The notes under the pieces are model-generated. The model was not told the DNA's origin. It did no database searches and worked only from the letters and a program-made list of their open reading frames with translations. Both the position numbers and the translations under genes were made by a program. A DNA stretch of 21,418 nucleotides. Source: JAENVT01 sp031404635. Its GTDB lineage: Bacteria > Actinomycetota > Acidimicrobiia > Acidimicrobiales > Ilumatobacteraceae. This document shows positions 14,723 to 21,418 of the stretch, in pieces (the first letter of the stretch is position 1; each line of letters begins with the position of its first letter). Location: the NCBI GenBank assembly GCA_031404635.1, contig JANNHY010000312.1, positions 1 to 21,418 of the forward strand, read 5' to 3'.

Positions 14723-16351
14723 ATGAAACGGCGTATTAGTTCCCTGTCAACGGTGTCCTTGATTGCTGCAATCGGCTTGGCGGCCTGCGGTGGGTCGTCC
14801 CTGCCGGCCACCACCCAACCCGTGGACACAACCCAGTCGTCGAGCGACGAGACCACGCCGGAAGGCACCGCACCGGCCTCTACGACACCTGGAGGTATTA
14901 CCAGCTTCAGTGACATCCAACCAGCCGTCATTCAGATCGAGGCGCTTGGAACGATCCGTTCCGCTGAGGTCGGCATCACCGACGGCAGTGGCCGCGGCAG
15001 CGGCTTCATCATCAGTTCCGACGGTCTCGCCGTGACGAACAACCACGTGGTCACAGGTGCCGCAACGCTCGAGGTATTCATCGGCGGCGACACCAGCACG
15101 AGTTACAACGCCACCGTGCTCGGGGTGTCGGAATGCAACGATCTCGCCGTCATCGACATCAACGAGTCGGAGCCGTTGCCGTCGCTCGGCTGGTACGACG
15201 GCAAGATCACCACCGGCACCGAGATCTATGCAGCCGGTTTCCCGCTCGGTGAGACCGAGTACACCCTGACAAGGGGGATCGTCTCGAAGGTGTCGGCCAG
15301 TGGCGAGACCAACTGGGCATCACTGGATTCCGTGCTCGAACACGACGCCAACATCCAACCCGGCAACTCCGGTGGACCGTTGGTGGCCGCCGACGGCACG
15401 GTGGTCGGCATCAACTACCGCGGGCGCGACGTCACCGGTACGACGCAGTTCTTCGCCATCGACAAAGACATCGCCCAACGGGTCGTCGACAACCTGAAGA
15501 AGGGCGACTTCGAATCCCTCGGGATCAACGGCGAGGCAGTCGTCGACGAAGAGGCCGGGATCGCCGGTATCTGGGTGTCGGCGGTTGCCCCGGGAAGCCC
15601 GGCATCGGAACTCGATATCCTGGCCGGCGACATCATCCAATCGATGAATGGCCTGCCGGTCGGCACCGATGGCACGATGAGCGCCTACTGCGATGTGTTG
15701 CGAACCTCGCGCGACAAGCCGATCCAGGTCGAGATACTGCGCTACGACACCTCAGAGGTGCTGCGTGGAGAGCTGAATGGCTCCAAGCCGCTGAAGCAGG
15801 TCTTCTCATTCGCCGATGCGGTGGAGGACGACGTCACCGTCGACACCTCAGGTGGTAGCACCGGCGACGTCGGCGGCGCCAGCTACGGTGACTACACCAC
15901 CATCACCGACGACTCTGGCTTGATCGCTATCGATGTCCCGTCAGTGTGGACCGATGTGTCGACGACTCCGTTGACCCTCGACGACGGTACTCAGGTCCCG
16001 GTCATCAACGCTTCGCCGAGCATCGCCGACTCCGAGGTGAGTTACGGCACTCCGTCGCTGTTGTACGCGATTCTCGGCCCGTTGCCGAACCTCGACGAGA
16101 CGCTGGCTTCGTTCGCCCCGGGGGCGGGCGAGTGCACCGACGGCGGCATCAGTGATTACTCCGATGACCTGTACTCAGGGCGGTACCAGCTGTGGTTGAA
16201 TTGCGGCGGCGGCGAGGCATTCGTGGTCACCTTGGTAGCAGTGCCCGGAGATTCGGAATACACCGCGATTATCAGCCTGCAGGGCGCCACCGAGGCCGAT
16301 CTCGAAGCACTTGACCAGGCCTTCGCAACATTTGCGGTGTTCGCCAGCTGA
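14723..16351 (+). CDS. HtrA/DegP-like lipoprotein serine protease with PDZ
   Basis: A 542-residue secreted lipoprotein. Signal peptide residues 1-21 end in a lipobox (LAAC, Cys22). A Ser/Thr/Pro-rich linker (about 25-58) leads to a trypsin-like S1C domain with His108 (TNNHVVTG), Asp140 (NDLAVIDI) and Ser216 (GNSGGPL). A PDZ domain spans about 270-355 (GIWVSAVAPGSPASELDI...GDIIQSMNG). The C-terminal ~150 residues (from about 390) form a separate domain that opens GLIAIDVPSVWTDV and has a likely Cys471-Cys494 disulfide; I do not recognise its name. Such proteases degrade or guard misfolded cell-envelope proteins. Convergent with sufU, whose 3' end is 20 nt away. Confidence 0.93.
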   Translation: MKRRISSLSTVSLIAAIGLAACGGSSLPATTQPVDTTQSSSDETTPEGTAPASTTPGGITSFSDIQPAVIQIEALGTIRSAEVGITDGSGRGSGFIISSDGLAVTNNHVVTGAATLEVFIGGDTSTSYNATVLGVSECNDLAVIDINESEPLPSLGWYDGKITTGTEIYAAGFPLGETEYTLTRGIVSKVSASGETNWASLDSVLEHDANIQPGNSGGPLVAADGTVVGINYRGRDVTGTTQFFAIDKDIAQRVVDNLKKGDFESLGINGEAVVDEEAGIAGIWVSAVAPGSPASELDILAGDIIQSMNGLPVGTDGTMSAYCDVLRTSRDKPIQVEILRYDTSEVLRGELNGSKPLKQVFSFADAVEDDVTVDTSGGSTGDVGGASYGDYTTITDDSGLIAIDVPSVWTDVSTTPLTLDDGTQVPVINASPSIADSEVSYGTPSLLYAILGPLPNLDETLASFAPGAGECTDGGISDYSDDLYSGRYQLWLNCGGGEAFVVTLVAVPGDSEYTAIISLQGATEADLEALDQAFATFAVFAS

Positions 16352-16371
16352 CCATTCTGCGAAGGCGCCGA

Positions 16372-16830
16372 TTACGCAGTCGTGGCTTCGGCCAACGCTT
16401 GAAGGAGGGTATTCCAGGCCAGGGTCGCGCATTTGATGCGCACCGGAAATTTGACGACACCCTGTAATGCTTCGAGGTCGCCCAGCTTGACCTCCACGTC
16501 AGTGGTCGGCTCGCCGTCGGGGCCCTGGTCCTCGATCGACATCATCCCTTTGAACCGGCGGACGAGGGCACGCACCTCGGCGACGGGGCGGCCCTTGACG
16601 GCCTGGCTCATCATCGACGCCGAACTCTGCGAGATCGAACAACCCTGGCCACCGACCTTCACGTCGGTCACGATGTCTCCTTCGACCTGCAGGTAAACGT
16701 CGATCTCGTCACCGCACAGCGGGTTGTGACCGACCGCGTGGGCGGCGGGAGGCGGCAACTCGCCACGATTGCGTGGCGTGCGGTAATGGTCGAGGATGAT
16801 CTCGCGGTACAGGTCTTCGAGGCCCGGCAT
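16372..16830 (-). CDS. sufU: SufU sulfur-transfer / scaffold protein
   Basis: A 152-residue SufU. It accepts sulfur from SufS and hands it to SufBCD, a zinc-dependent step in SufU proteins. The ligand set is visible: Cys39 and Asp41 (NPLCGDEIDVY), Cys64 (GQGCSISQSSASMM) and Cys134 (RIKCATLAWNTL). Between them is the extra ~18-residue region typical of SufU compared with IscU. The frame is open far upstream through sufS, but the family start is MPGLEDLYREIILDHYRTPRN at 16830. It lies 23 nt after the SufS stop, so it is cotranscribed as the last gene of this arm. Confidence 0.95.
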   Translation of the reverse strand: MPGLEDLYREIILDHYRTPRNRGELPPPAAHAVGHNPLCGDEIDVYLQVEGDIVTDVKVGGQGCSISQSSASMMSQAVKGRPVAEVRALVRRFKGMMSIEDQGPDGEPTTDVEVKLGDLEALQGVVKFPVRIKCATLAWNTLLQALAEATTA

Positions 16831-16853
16831 TTGTCTCGCTCCTCCCCTTCGGC

Positions 16854-18086
16854 TCAGAGCCCGAAGATATCGCTGGCACCGTCGAGCGCATCCGCCAGCG
16901 CGTCGACGTCGTGGTGGTCGTTGTACAGATAGAAACTGGCGCGGGCCGTGGCGTTGACACCCAGCAGGCGCATCAGTGGCTTGGCGCAATGGTGACCGGC
17001 CCGCAGGCAGATGTTGCGTTGATCGAGAACTTGCGACAGGTCGTGCGGATGGATGTTGCGGAAGCCAAAGCTGAACGTCGCCCCGCGGACCTCGATGTTG
17101 GTGGGGCCGTGCAAGCAGATGTCGTCGCCGTAGCGCTCCTTGAGAGTGGTCATCGCGTAGCCGGCGATCTCCATCTCGTGGCGCCGCACGTTGGTCATGC
17201 CGAGGTTCTCGAGGAAGTCGATCGCCGCGCCGAGCCCGATCGCCTCGACGATCGGCGGGGTGCCGGCTTCGAACTTGGCCGGCATTTCGGCAGGCGTAAA
17301 CCCGTCGAGGCGCACGTCGGCGATCATGTTGCCGCCGCCAAGGAAAGGAGGCATCGCCTCGAGCAGCGCTTCGCGTCCCCACAACACACCGATGCCCGAC
17401 GGGCCGCACATCTTGTGGCTGCTGAAAGCGACGAAGTCGGCATCCCAGGCCTGCACGTCGGTGACGTTGTGTGGCACGTATTGGCAGGCATCGACGATGG
17501 CCAGGGCACCGGCGGCATGGGCGGCATCGCACAGCTGACGCACCGGGGTGATCGTGCCGAGCACGTTGCTCATCGCCGTGAAACTGAACGCCTTGGCGCC
17601 ATCGAGCAACGAGTCGAGGTTGGTGAGGTCGAGCTGCCCGTCGAAGGTGAGTGGAACCCAGCGCAGTTCGATGCCGCGCTCGGCGGCCAGCATGTGCCAC
17701 GGCACGATGTTGGCGTGGTGCTCCATCTGCGTCAGCACGACCACGTCGCCGGCCCGCAGGTTGGCGCGGCCCCAGCTGTAGGCCACGAGGTTCAATCCCT
17801 CGGTGGCGTTCTTGGTGAAGATCACGTCGTCGGCGCGAGGTGCGTTGATGAACCTGCCCACCGCTTTACGGGCGCCCTCGTAGGCGTCGGTCGCCTCGGC
17901 TGCCAGTTGATAGGCGCTGCGGTTGATCGGCGCGTAAGACGTCTCCATGAAGTTCGTCATCGCCTCGATGACCGAGCGCGGCTTCTGCGAGGTGTTGGCC
18001 GAGTCGAGGTAGACCAGCGGTTGACCGTTGATCTGGCGCTGCAACAAAGGGAACTGAGCGCGAACCGAGGCGACGTCCAACGTCAT
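16854..18086 (-). CDS. sufS: SufS cysteine desulfurase
   Basis: A 410-residue PLP enzyme, class II (SufS group), that takes sulfur from cysteine for SufU and the SufBCD complex. Visible features: VYLDSANTSQKP, EHHANIVPW, the PLP Lys225 in SSHKMCGPSGIG, and the active-site Cys367 in RAGHHCAKPLM. Full length. The ATG at 18086 has GAGG about 8 nt before it, inside a segment duplicated from the end of sufC2. It follows sufC2 by 34 nt and precedes sufU, so the three form one operon. Confidence 0.97.
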   Translation of the reverse strand: MTLDVASVRAQFPLLQRQINGQPLVYLDSANTSQKPRSVIEAMTNFMETSYAPINRSAYQLAAEATDAYEGARKAVGRFINAPRADDVIFTKNATEGLNLVAYSWGRANLRAGDVVVLTQMEHHANIVPWHMLAAERGIELRWVPLTFDGQLDLTNLDSLLDGAKAFSFTAMSNVLGTITPVRQLCDAAHAAGALAIVDACQYVPHNVTDVQAWDADFVAFSSHKMCGPSGIGVLWGREALLEAMPPFLGGGNMIADVRLDGFTPAEMPAKFEAGTPPIVEAIGLGAAIDFLENLGMTNVRRHEMEIAGYAMTTLKERYGDDICLHGPTNIEVRGATFSFGFRNIHPHDLSQVLDQRNICLRAGHHCAKPLMRLLGVNATARASFYLYNDHHDVDALADALDGASDIFGL

Positions 18087-18139
18087 CGGAACGCCTCGTA
18101 GATCGTGACGATTTGGCTACTCATCTGAACGCCTCGTAG
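18083..18139. repeat. 19-bp direct repeat at the sufC2-sufS junction
   Basis: 18083-18101 and 18121-18139 match at 18 of 19 positions, 38 bp apart. On the minus strand each copy reads codons for Y-E-A-F-R and then TGA. In the second copy the TGA overlaps the sufS ATG. This looks like a 38-bp tandem duplication that pushed sufC2 and sufS apart. Confidence 0.8.
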
Positions 18140-18921
18140 CCATCGCGTTCCAGCTGTGCAGCCAATTCCATGCCCCCGCTGGCCACGATGCGCCCGCCCA
18201 CCAAGATGTGCACATGGTCGGGTTGCACCTCGTCGAGCAGGCGCTGGTAGTGGGTGATCAGCACCACGCCCATCGTCGGCCGGTCGCCGCGGATTTCGCG
18301 GATCCCTTTGGCGACGGTCCGTAAGGCATCGATATCGAGGCCGGAATCGGTCTCGTCGAGGATCGCCAACTCGGGCTCGAGGATGGCCATTTGCATGATC
18401 TCGTTGCGCTTCTTCTCACCGCCGCTGAAGCCTTCGTTGAGATAGCGATCGACGAACGACGAGTCCATTCCCAGTCGCTTCATCCACTCCATCGTCGCCA
18501 GGCGCAGCTCCAGCACGCTGAGGTCGATGCCCTTTCGCGCCGACAGGGCTTGCCGCAGGAACTGAATGACCGAGACTCCAGGGATCTCCTGCGGATACTG
18601 GAAGGCCAGGAACATGCCCGCCTTGGCGCGCACGTCGGTCGGCCAGTCGGTGATGTCGTCACCGTGGTAGAAGATCCGACCCGAGGTGACGACGTATTCG
18701 GGGGACGCCAAGAGTGTGCTGGCCAAAGTGCTTTTGCCGGAGCCGTTGGGGCCCATGATCGCGTGCGCCTCGCCGGCTTGGACCGCCAGTGACAACCCGC
18801 GGAGGATCTCGTCGCCATCGATCAACGTCTGGGCGCTCGATTCGTCGACGCCCGACTCGTTGAGTGCCGGCCTGGCGTGCAGATCGTCGATGCGGAACAA
18901 TTCGCCGGCGGCCGTGGTCAT
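18121..18921 (-). CDS. sufC: SufC ATPase, copy 2 (canonical)
   Basis: A 266-residue ATPase, the more typical of the two SufC proteins here. Walker A GPNGSGKS (57-64), Q-loop Gln108 (FQYPQEIPGV), signature FSGGEKK (165-171), Walker B LAILDE (185-190) followed by TDSGLDIDALR, and His224 (ITHYQRLL). An extra acidic stretch of ~15 residues (about 21-37) lies before the first strand-turn, longer than in copy 1. I place the start at ATG 18921 because TACACT lies 7 nt before it; ATG 18927 would sit 1 nt from that box. First gene of sufC2-sufS-sufU. A perfect palindrome lies just upstream. Confidence 0.93.
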   Translation of the reverse strand: MTTAAGELFRIDDLHARPALNESGVDESSAQTLIDGDEILRGLSLAVQAGEAHAIMGPNGSGKSTLASTLLASPEYVVTSGRIFYHGDDITDWPTDVRAKAGMFLAFQYPQEIPGVSVIQFLRQALSARKGIDLSVLELRLATMEWMKRLGMDSSFVDRYLNEGFSGGEKKRNEIMQMAILEPELAILDETDSGLDIDALRTVAKGIREIRGDRPTMGVVLITHYQRLLDEVQPDHVHILVGGRIVASGGMELAAQLERDGYEAFR

Positions 18922-18928
18922 GGCCATC

Positions 18929-18958
18929 AGTGTATTTCCACTATGGCCGTAGTGGAAA
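18929..18958 (-). promoter_or_regulatory. sufC2 promoter with perfect palindromic SUF operator
   Basis: TTTCCACTA (18935-18943), six bases, TAGTGGAAA (18950-18958): a perfect 9-bp inverted repeat. Read on the minus strand, a TACACT -10 box (18929-18934) follows directly, then 7 nt, then ATG 18921. The palindrome fills the -35 and spacer region, the place of a repressor site. Related sites lie before sufB and sufD. Confidence 0.65.
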
Positions 18959-18962
18959 CCCC

Positions 18963-19009
18963 TGTGGAGTGTTTGCCGCCCACCTCTGGGTGCCTCGAAC
19001 AACTCCACA
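18963..19009. repeat. Hairpin repeat family 2, copy B
   Basis: Starts TGTGGAGTGTTTG and ends CGAACAACTCCACA; eight outer base pairs (18963-18970 with 19002-19009), then five more after a one-base bulge, with an inner CACC/GGTG pair. Lies between the sufC2 promoter and copy C. Confidence 0.8.
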
Positions 19010-19016
19010 CGGCGGC

Positions 19017-19058
19017 TGTGGAGTGTTTGCCGCTCACCTGGGGTGCCCGAGACACTCC
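19017..19058. repeat. Hairpin repeat family 2, copy C
   Basis: Same left arm as copy B (TGTGGAGTGTTTG, then CCGCTCACC). The right arm GACACTCC pairs with GGAGTGTT (one G-T pair). The outermost bases no longer pair. It lies 21 nt beyond the desaturase stop, i.e. directly 3' of that gene. Confidence 0.75.
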
Positions 19059-19079
19059 GGGTCTACTAGTGAATCGAGT

Positions 19080-20012
19080 TCAGGATTTCAGCGCCCGCCA
19101 GATCGCAGGATACGACGGGTATTCGAAGGAAGTGTCGACGTACCCGGCATCGCCGAGGGCGCTGTGGAATCGGGGCAGGTTGCGGAACGGAACGCCGGAG
19201 TCGACGTGGTGGGCCAGGTGCCAGCCGATGTTGTACGGCACCAGCATGAAACGGGCCGGCAGATGTTGTCGTACCGAATGGGTGGTCTGGCGGCGATCCT
19301 TGGACCGTTGCATTCCGCCGTGCTCGGCGATCGAACGCAACCGGTTGATCAGTCGCCACACCGTGAGATACGGAGCCAGCCACAGCACGGGATACAGCCA
19401 CCAGTGGCCCGAGGCGATGGCCGCGCCGAGCAGTGCTGCCTGGATCGCCACGATTTTCCACAGGGTGCGCCGCGACCGGGGGTCGGGCGAGCGAGAGGTG
19501 CCTAGCAACTGTCGCATCAACTTCACGCCGGTCCGGCCGGTGGCGTCGCGGATCATCTTGCGGCGGAAGCTGGCAGGCCCGATCGGATAGTCGGCGTACA
19601 GGGCCATGTCGGGTTCGTCGGGCCCGAATTCGTCGCGATGATGGGCCATGTGCACACGTCGGTAGGCATCGGTCGAGGTGAAGGTCGGGAAGCCGAGCAG
19701 CCACCTGCCGACCCAGTCGTTGACCCGTTTGTCGGCGAACAGCAAGCGGTGGGCGGCCTCGTGCATCAGCGAGGCGAACTGGGCGAAGGCCCTGCCCATC
19801 AGCACGAAGGTGACCGGCAGCGTCCAGATGTAACGCGTGCTCAACCAGATCAGGATCCCGGTCTGGGCGTAAAGGCTGACGACCGAACCGGCGTTGCGCC
19901 ACGAGGCGATGTGGCGCAGCTCCTCGCGCAGCGCTGGGCTCGGCCTGCCGTCACTGCGCACCTCGGCGGTGTCGTGGGCGACAGGCAAAGTGTGGGGAAC
20001 CATGGTCGCCAT
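19080..20012 (-). CDS. Membrane fatty acid desaturase
   Basis: A 310-residue integral membrane di-iron desaturase. Three His boxes are present: H84-EAA-H88, H121-MA-HH125 and H265-LA-HH269, with a further His231 in AEHGG. Hydrophobic spans lie at about 43-58, 63-80, 185-200 and 205-220. It introduces double bonds or hydroxyl groups into lipids or related substrates; which one cannot be told. I start at ATG 20012: a TAGCAT box is 8 nt upstream, and GGAGG also lies there. ATGs at 20003 and an open frame to 20066 are alternatives. Two family 2 hairpins follow its stop. Confidence 0.88.
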   Translation of the reverse strand: MATMVPHTLPVAHDTAEVRSDGRPSPALREELRHIASWRNAGSVVSLYAQTGILIWLSTRYIWTLPVTFVLMGRAFAQFASLMHEAAHRLLFADKRVNDWVGRWLLGFPTFTSTDAYRRVHMAHHRDEFGPDEPDMALYADYPIGPASFRRKMIRDATGRTGVKLMRQLLGTSRSPDPRSRRTLWKIVAIQAALLGAAIASGHWWLYPVLWLAPYLTVWRLINRLRSIAEHGGMQRSKDRRQTTHSVRQHLPARFMLVPYNIGWHLAHHVDSGVPFRNLPRFHSALGDAGYVDTSFEYPSYPAIWRALKS

Positions 20013-20020
20013 CGGCCTCC

Positions 20021-20026
20021 ATGCTA
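20021..20026 (-). promoter_or_regulatory. Leaderless -10 box of the desaturase gene
   Basis: TAGCAT on the minus strand lies 8 nt before ATG 20012. The intervening GGAGGCCG could also act as a ribosome-binding site if transcription starts further up. Confidence 0.35.
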
Positions 20027-20038
20027 CGACCGCATCCG

Positions 20039-20437
20039 TCACCTGCCCAGCAGATCTTCCTTCCATGGACGGAACTTCGCATGCCGTTGACCACTGGGCC
20101 CGTAGCCGTCGCCGGTGTTGTCGGGGAACAGCCGAAAGGTGTGCTGAGCCGTCAGATCATCGGCGCGGCCGGCCCAGTAGCGGGCGTCGCCGCCGGCCGC
20201 CGGCCCCGCCCGCCACAGCAGCCAGTCACCGATCCGCCGCTTGTACTCGGCTTCTGGTCGATGCGGCAGGTCGGCGCCCAGCGTCAGCAGTTCGATCGGC
20301 GCCTCGACCCACGCCGAGGCGACGATGTTGCGGTCGCGGGTCGGCGTTGCCGGCAGAGCGTCGGTGTGGATCGGTGTGCGGTCGGCCGGGCGCTGGTCGT
20401 AGCGCAGCGCCGGCGGTTCGCCTGTGTCACCAGCCAC
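20039..20437 (-). CDS. Conserved hypothetical protein (132 residues)
   Basis: A soluble protein of unknown function. It begins near PPALRYDQRPADR, has WVEAPIELLTLGADLPHRPEAEYKRRIGDWLLWRAGPA and ends in FRLFPDNTGDGYGPSG and RHAKFRPWKEDLL. I recall similar proteins from other Actinobacteria, annotated only as hypothetical. The likely GTG start at 20437 overlaps the MBL gene by 11 nt, so the pair is translationally coupled; TTG 20443 is the alternative. It shows no membrane segment, no signal peptide and no cysteines. Its partner hydrolase might hint at a shared small-molecule task. Confidence 0.72.
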   Translation of the reverse strand: MAGDTGEPPALRYDQRPADRTPIHTDALPATPTRDRNIVASAWVEAPIELLTLGADLPHRPEAEYKRRIGDWLLWRAGPAAGGDARYWAGRADDLTAQHTFRLFPDNTGDGYGPSGQRHAKFRPWKEDLLGR

Positions 20438-21041
20438 GGGCAACCCAACCGGCGAGCTGTGGGCGCTCGCGAGCGATCGTCGTGCTCACACCGTGACCGG
20501 GCATGACGATGGTCTCCGACGGGAGCGTGAACAGTGATGTGTCGATCGAGTGGATGATCGTGGCGAAGTCGCCGCCTTCGAGTGAGGTGTTACCGGGCCC
20601 GCCGGGGAACAGCGTGTCGCCGCTGAATAGCAGCGGAGCGCCTTGCACCTTGAAACTGACCGACCCCGGTGTGTGGCCCGGGTTGTGGATCGCTTCGAGG
20701 CGCAGATTGCCGACTTCGATCACTTCGGCATCATCGATGAACACGTCGTATCCGACATCTTTCAACCGTGGCGCATCGGCGGCGGTGACGGCGACTTCGT
20801 AGCCGGCTTCGCGCATCGCCGGCACGGCCTGGATGTGGTCCCAGTGGCCGTGGGTCTCCAACACCCTGCGCACGCCGAGTCGCTTGCAGAGCTCGAGAAG
20901 TTGCTCGTGCTCGTTGGCGGCGTCGATCAGCACGGCCTCTCCGGTCTCGCGGCAGCGCAACACGAACACGTTGTTCTCGTATGGCCCGACAACGACGCGA
21001 TGGATCTCGAGACGGCTGTCGGCCCAGTGCAGTGTGGTCAT
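20427..21041 (-). CDS. Glyoxalase II-like MBL hydrolase
   Basis: A 204-residue metallo-beta-lactamase-fold enzyme. Metal ligands: H64-G-H-W-D-H69, H123 (NPGHTPGS), D142 (FSGDTLFPGG) and H183 (MPGHG), the full two-metal set of the hydroxyacylglutathione hydrolase group. Actinobacteria mostly lack glutathione, so the substrate is probably another thioester. I start at ATG 21041 because TATCGT (21049-21054) lies 7 nt before it and the family fits; an in-frame codon at 21074 would add eleven residues. Divergent from the amidase-like gene, and overlaps the next gene downstream. Confidence 0.9.
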   Translation of the reverse strand: MTTLHWADSRLEIHRVVVGPYENNVFVLRCRETGEAVLIDAANEHEQLLELCKRLGVRRVLETHGHWDHIQAVPAMREAGYEVAVTAADAPRLKDVGYDVFIDDAEVIEVGNLRLEAIHNPGHTPGSVSFKVQGAPLLFSGDTLFPGGPGNTSLEGGDFATIIHSIDTSLFTLPSETIVMPGHGVSTTIARERPQLAGWVARGW

Positions 21042-21048
21042 TGCGCCG

Positions 21049-21054
21049 ACGATA
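21049..21054 (-). promoter_or_regulatory. Leaderless -10 box of the MBL hydrolase gene
   Basis: TATCGT on the minus strand lies 7 nt before ATG 21041. No ribosome-binding site is present between. Confidence 0.45.
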
Positions 21055-21084
21055 GCGAGCTGACATGGCGACACGGTGTGTCGC

Positions 21085-21090
21085 TACGCT
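21085..21090 (+). promoter_or_regulatory. Leaderless -10 box of the amidase-like gene
   Basis: TACGCT lies 6 nt before GTG 21097, the same hexamer as at 7946. It is back to back with the promoter of the MBL gene, about 30 bp away. Confidence 0.45.
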
Positions 21091-21096
21091 TCGCCG

Positions 21097-21418
21097 GTGA
21101 CTGCGAGCGACCCCGCATTGTGGACGACAACTGAGCAGGTCGCGGCGATCCGACGAGGGGAACTCGGCAGTGCCGAGCTGCTCGATGCCCAGCTGGCTCG
21201 GATCGAGCGGCTCAACCCCCAGGTGAACGCGGTGTGCACACTGTCGATCGACGCTGCCCGTACTCGAGCACTTGCCGCCGACCAGGCGACCGCCAAGGGT
21301 GAGTCCTGGGGCTTGCTGCACGGGGTGCCGATCACCGTGACCACCTCGTTCGCGCTCGCCGCGATGATCACGCTGTCGATGCTCGGCGCTGTCGATCGCC
21401 TCGCCGCGCCGGATCACG
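21097..21418 (+). CDS. Amidase-signature family protein, 5' part only
   Basis: 107 codons are seen before the window ends. The N-terminal part has the AS-family pattern: a helix with IRRGELGSAELLDAQLARIERLNPQVNAV, then GLLHGVPITV. In active amidases the next residues are normally K-D, where Lys is part of the Ser-Ser-Lys triad; here they are Thr-Thr (ITVTTSFALA). If the rest is intact, this would be a non-catalytic or altered member. The Ser residues lie beyond the window. GTG 21097 is supported by a -10 box 6 nt upstream. Confidence 0.75.
   Translation, partial: MTASDPALWTTTEQVAAIRRGELGSAELLDAQLARIERLNPQVNAVCTLSIDAARTRALAADQATAKGESWGLLHGVPITVTTSFALAAMITLSMLGAVDRLAAPDH

Noticed and set aside
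16372..17700. A 442-codon fusion of sufU with an upstream frame
   Set aside because: The added part lies within sufS in another frame; SufU family similarity starts at ATG 16830.
16911..18101. Plus-strand frame of 396 codons opposite sufS
   Set aside because: Entirely antisense to a clear cysteine desulfurase with intact active site; no motif of its own.

Overview
This window has features of a high-GC actinobacterium, most likely the Acidimicrobiia (Ilumatobacter-like). The clues are GC-rich third codon positions, GTG starts, an actinobacterial-type suf gene set (sufB, sufD, Rieske, sufC) and many apparently leaderless genes, with a TANNNT box 6-10 nt before the start codon. The taxon is an inference from style, not from a marker gene. 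I saw no rRNA, tRNA, CRISPR array or transposase.

Layout. 1-979 (-): partial thioredoxin-domain protein. 1117-2334 (+): an MBL-fold hydrolase and a MauE/DoxX-like membrane protein. 2353-4371 (-): oligopeptidase B-type S9 peptidase. From 4441 the iron-sulfur (SUF) region begins. On the + strand it runs: a [3Fe-4S]-type ferredoxin, sufB carrying a full intein with a LAGLIDADG homing endonuclease, a pair of near-identical hairpin repeats, a SHOCT protein (-), a small Cys4 protein, then a tightly overlapping sufD-Rieske-sufC block (8412-10611). 10893-11196 (+): three tiny translationally coupled ORFs whose peptides share a C-terminal AP-x-KWS motif, followed by a strong hairpin and a membrane GGDEF-EAL protein (11281-13311). 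13308-16351 (+): DUF5317-like protein, pterin carbinolamine dehydratase, YbaK-type tRNA deacylase and an HtrA-like lipoprotein protease. On the - strand a second SUF arm reads sufC2-sufS-sufU (18921 down to 16372). The window ends with a fatty acid desaturase, a small conserved protein and a glyoxalase II-like MBL hydrolase, all on the - strand, and the first part of an amidase-family gene (+).

How the parts work together. The two SUF arms together hold cysteine desulfurase (SufS), sulfur transfer protein (SufU), scaffold proteins (SufB, SufD), two different SufC ATPases and a Rieske and a ferredoxin as likely partners. Upstream of sufB, sufD and sufC2 I find the same inverted-repeat element, consensus about TTTCCACTA-N6-TAGTGGAAA, which ties the arms into one probable regulon; no candidate regulator gene lies in the window.

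Most noteworthy: the three-gene KWS micro-peptide operon next to a c-di-GMP enzyme, the shared SUF operator, the sufB intein, two families of hairpin repeats placed directly after stop codons, a 38-bp duplication separating sufC2 from sufS, and an amidase paralogue lacking the expected catalytic lysine.
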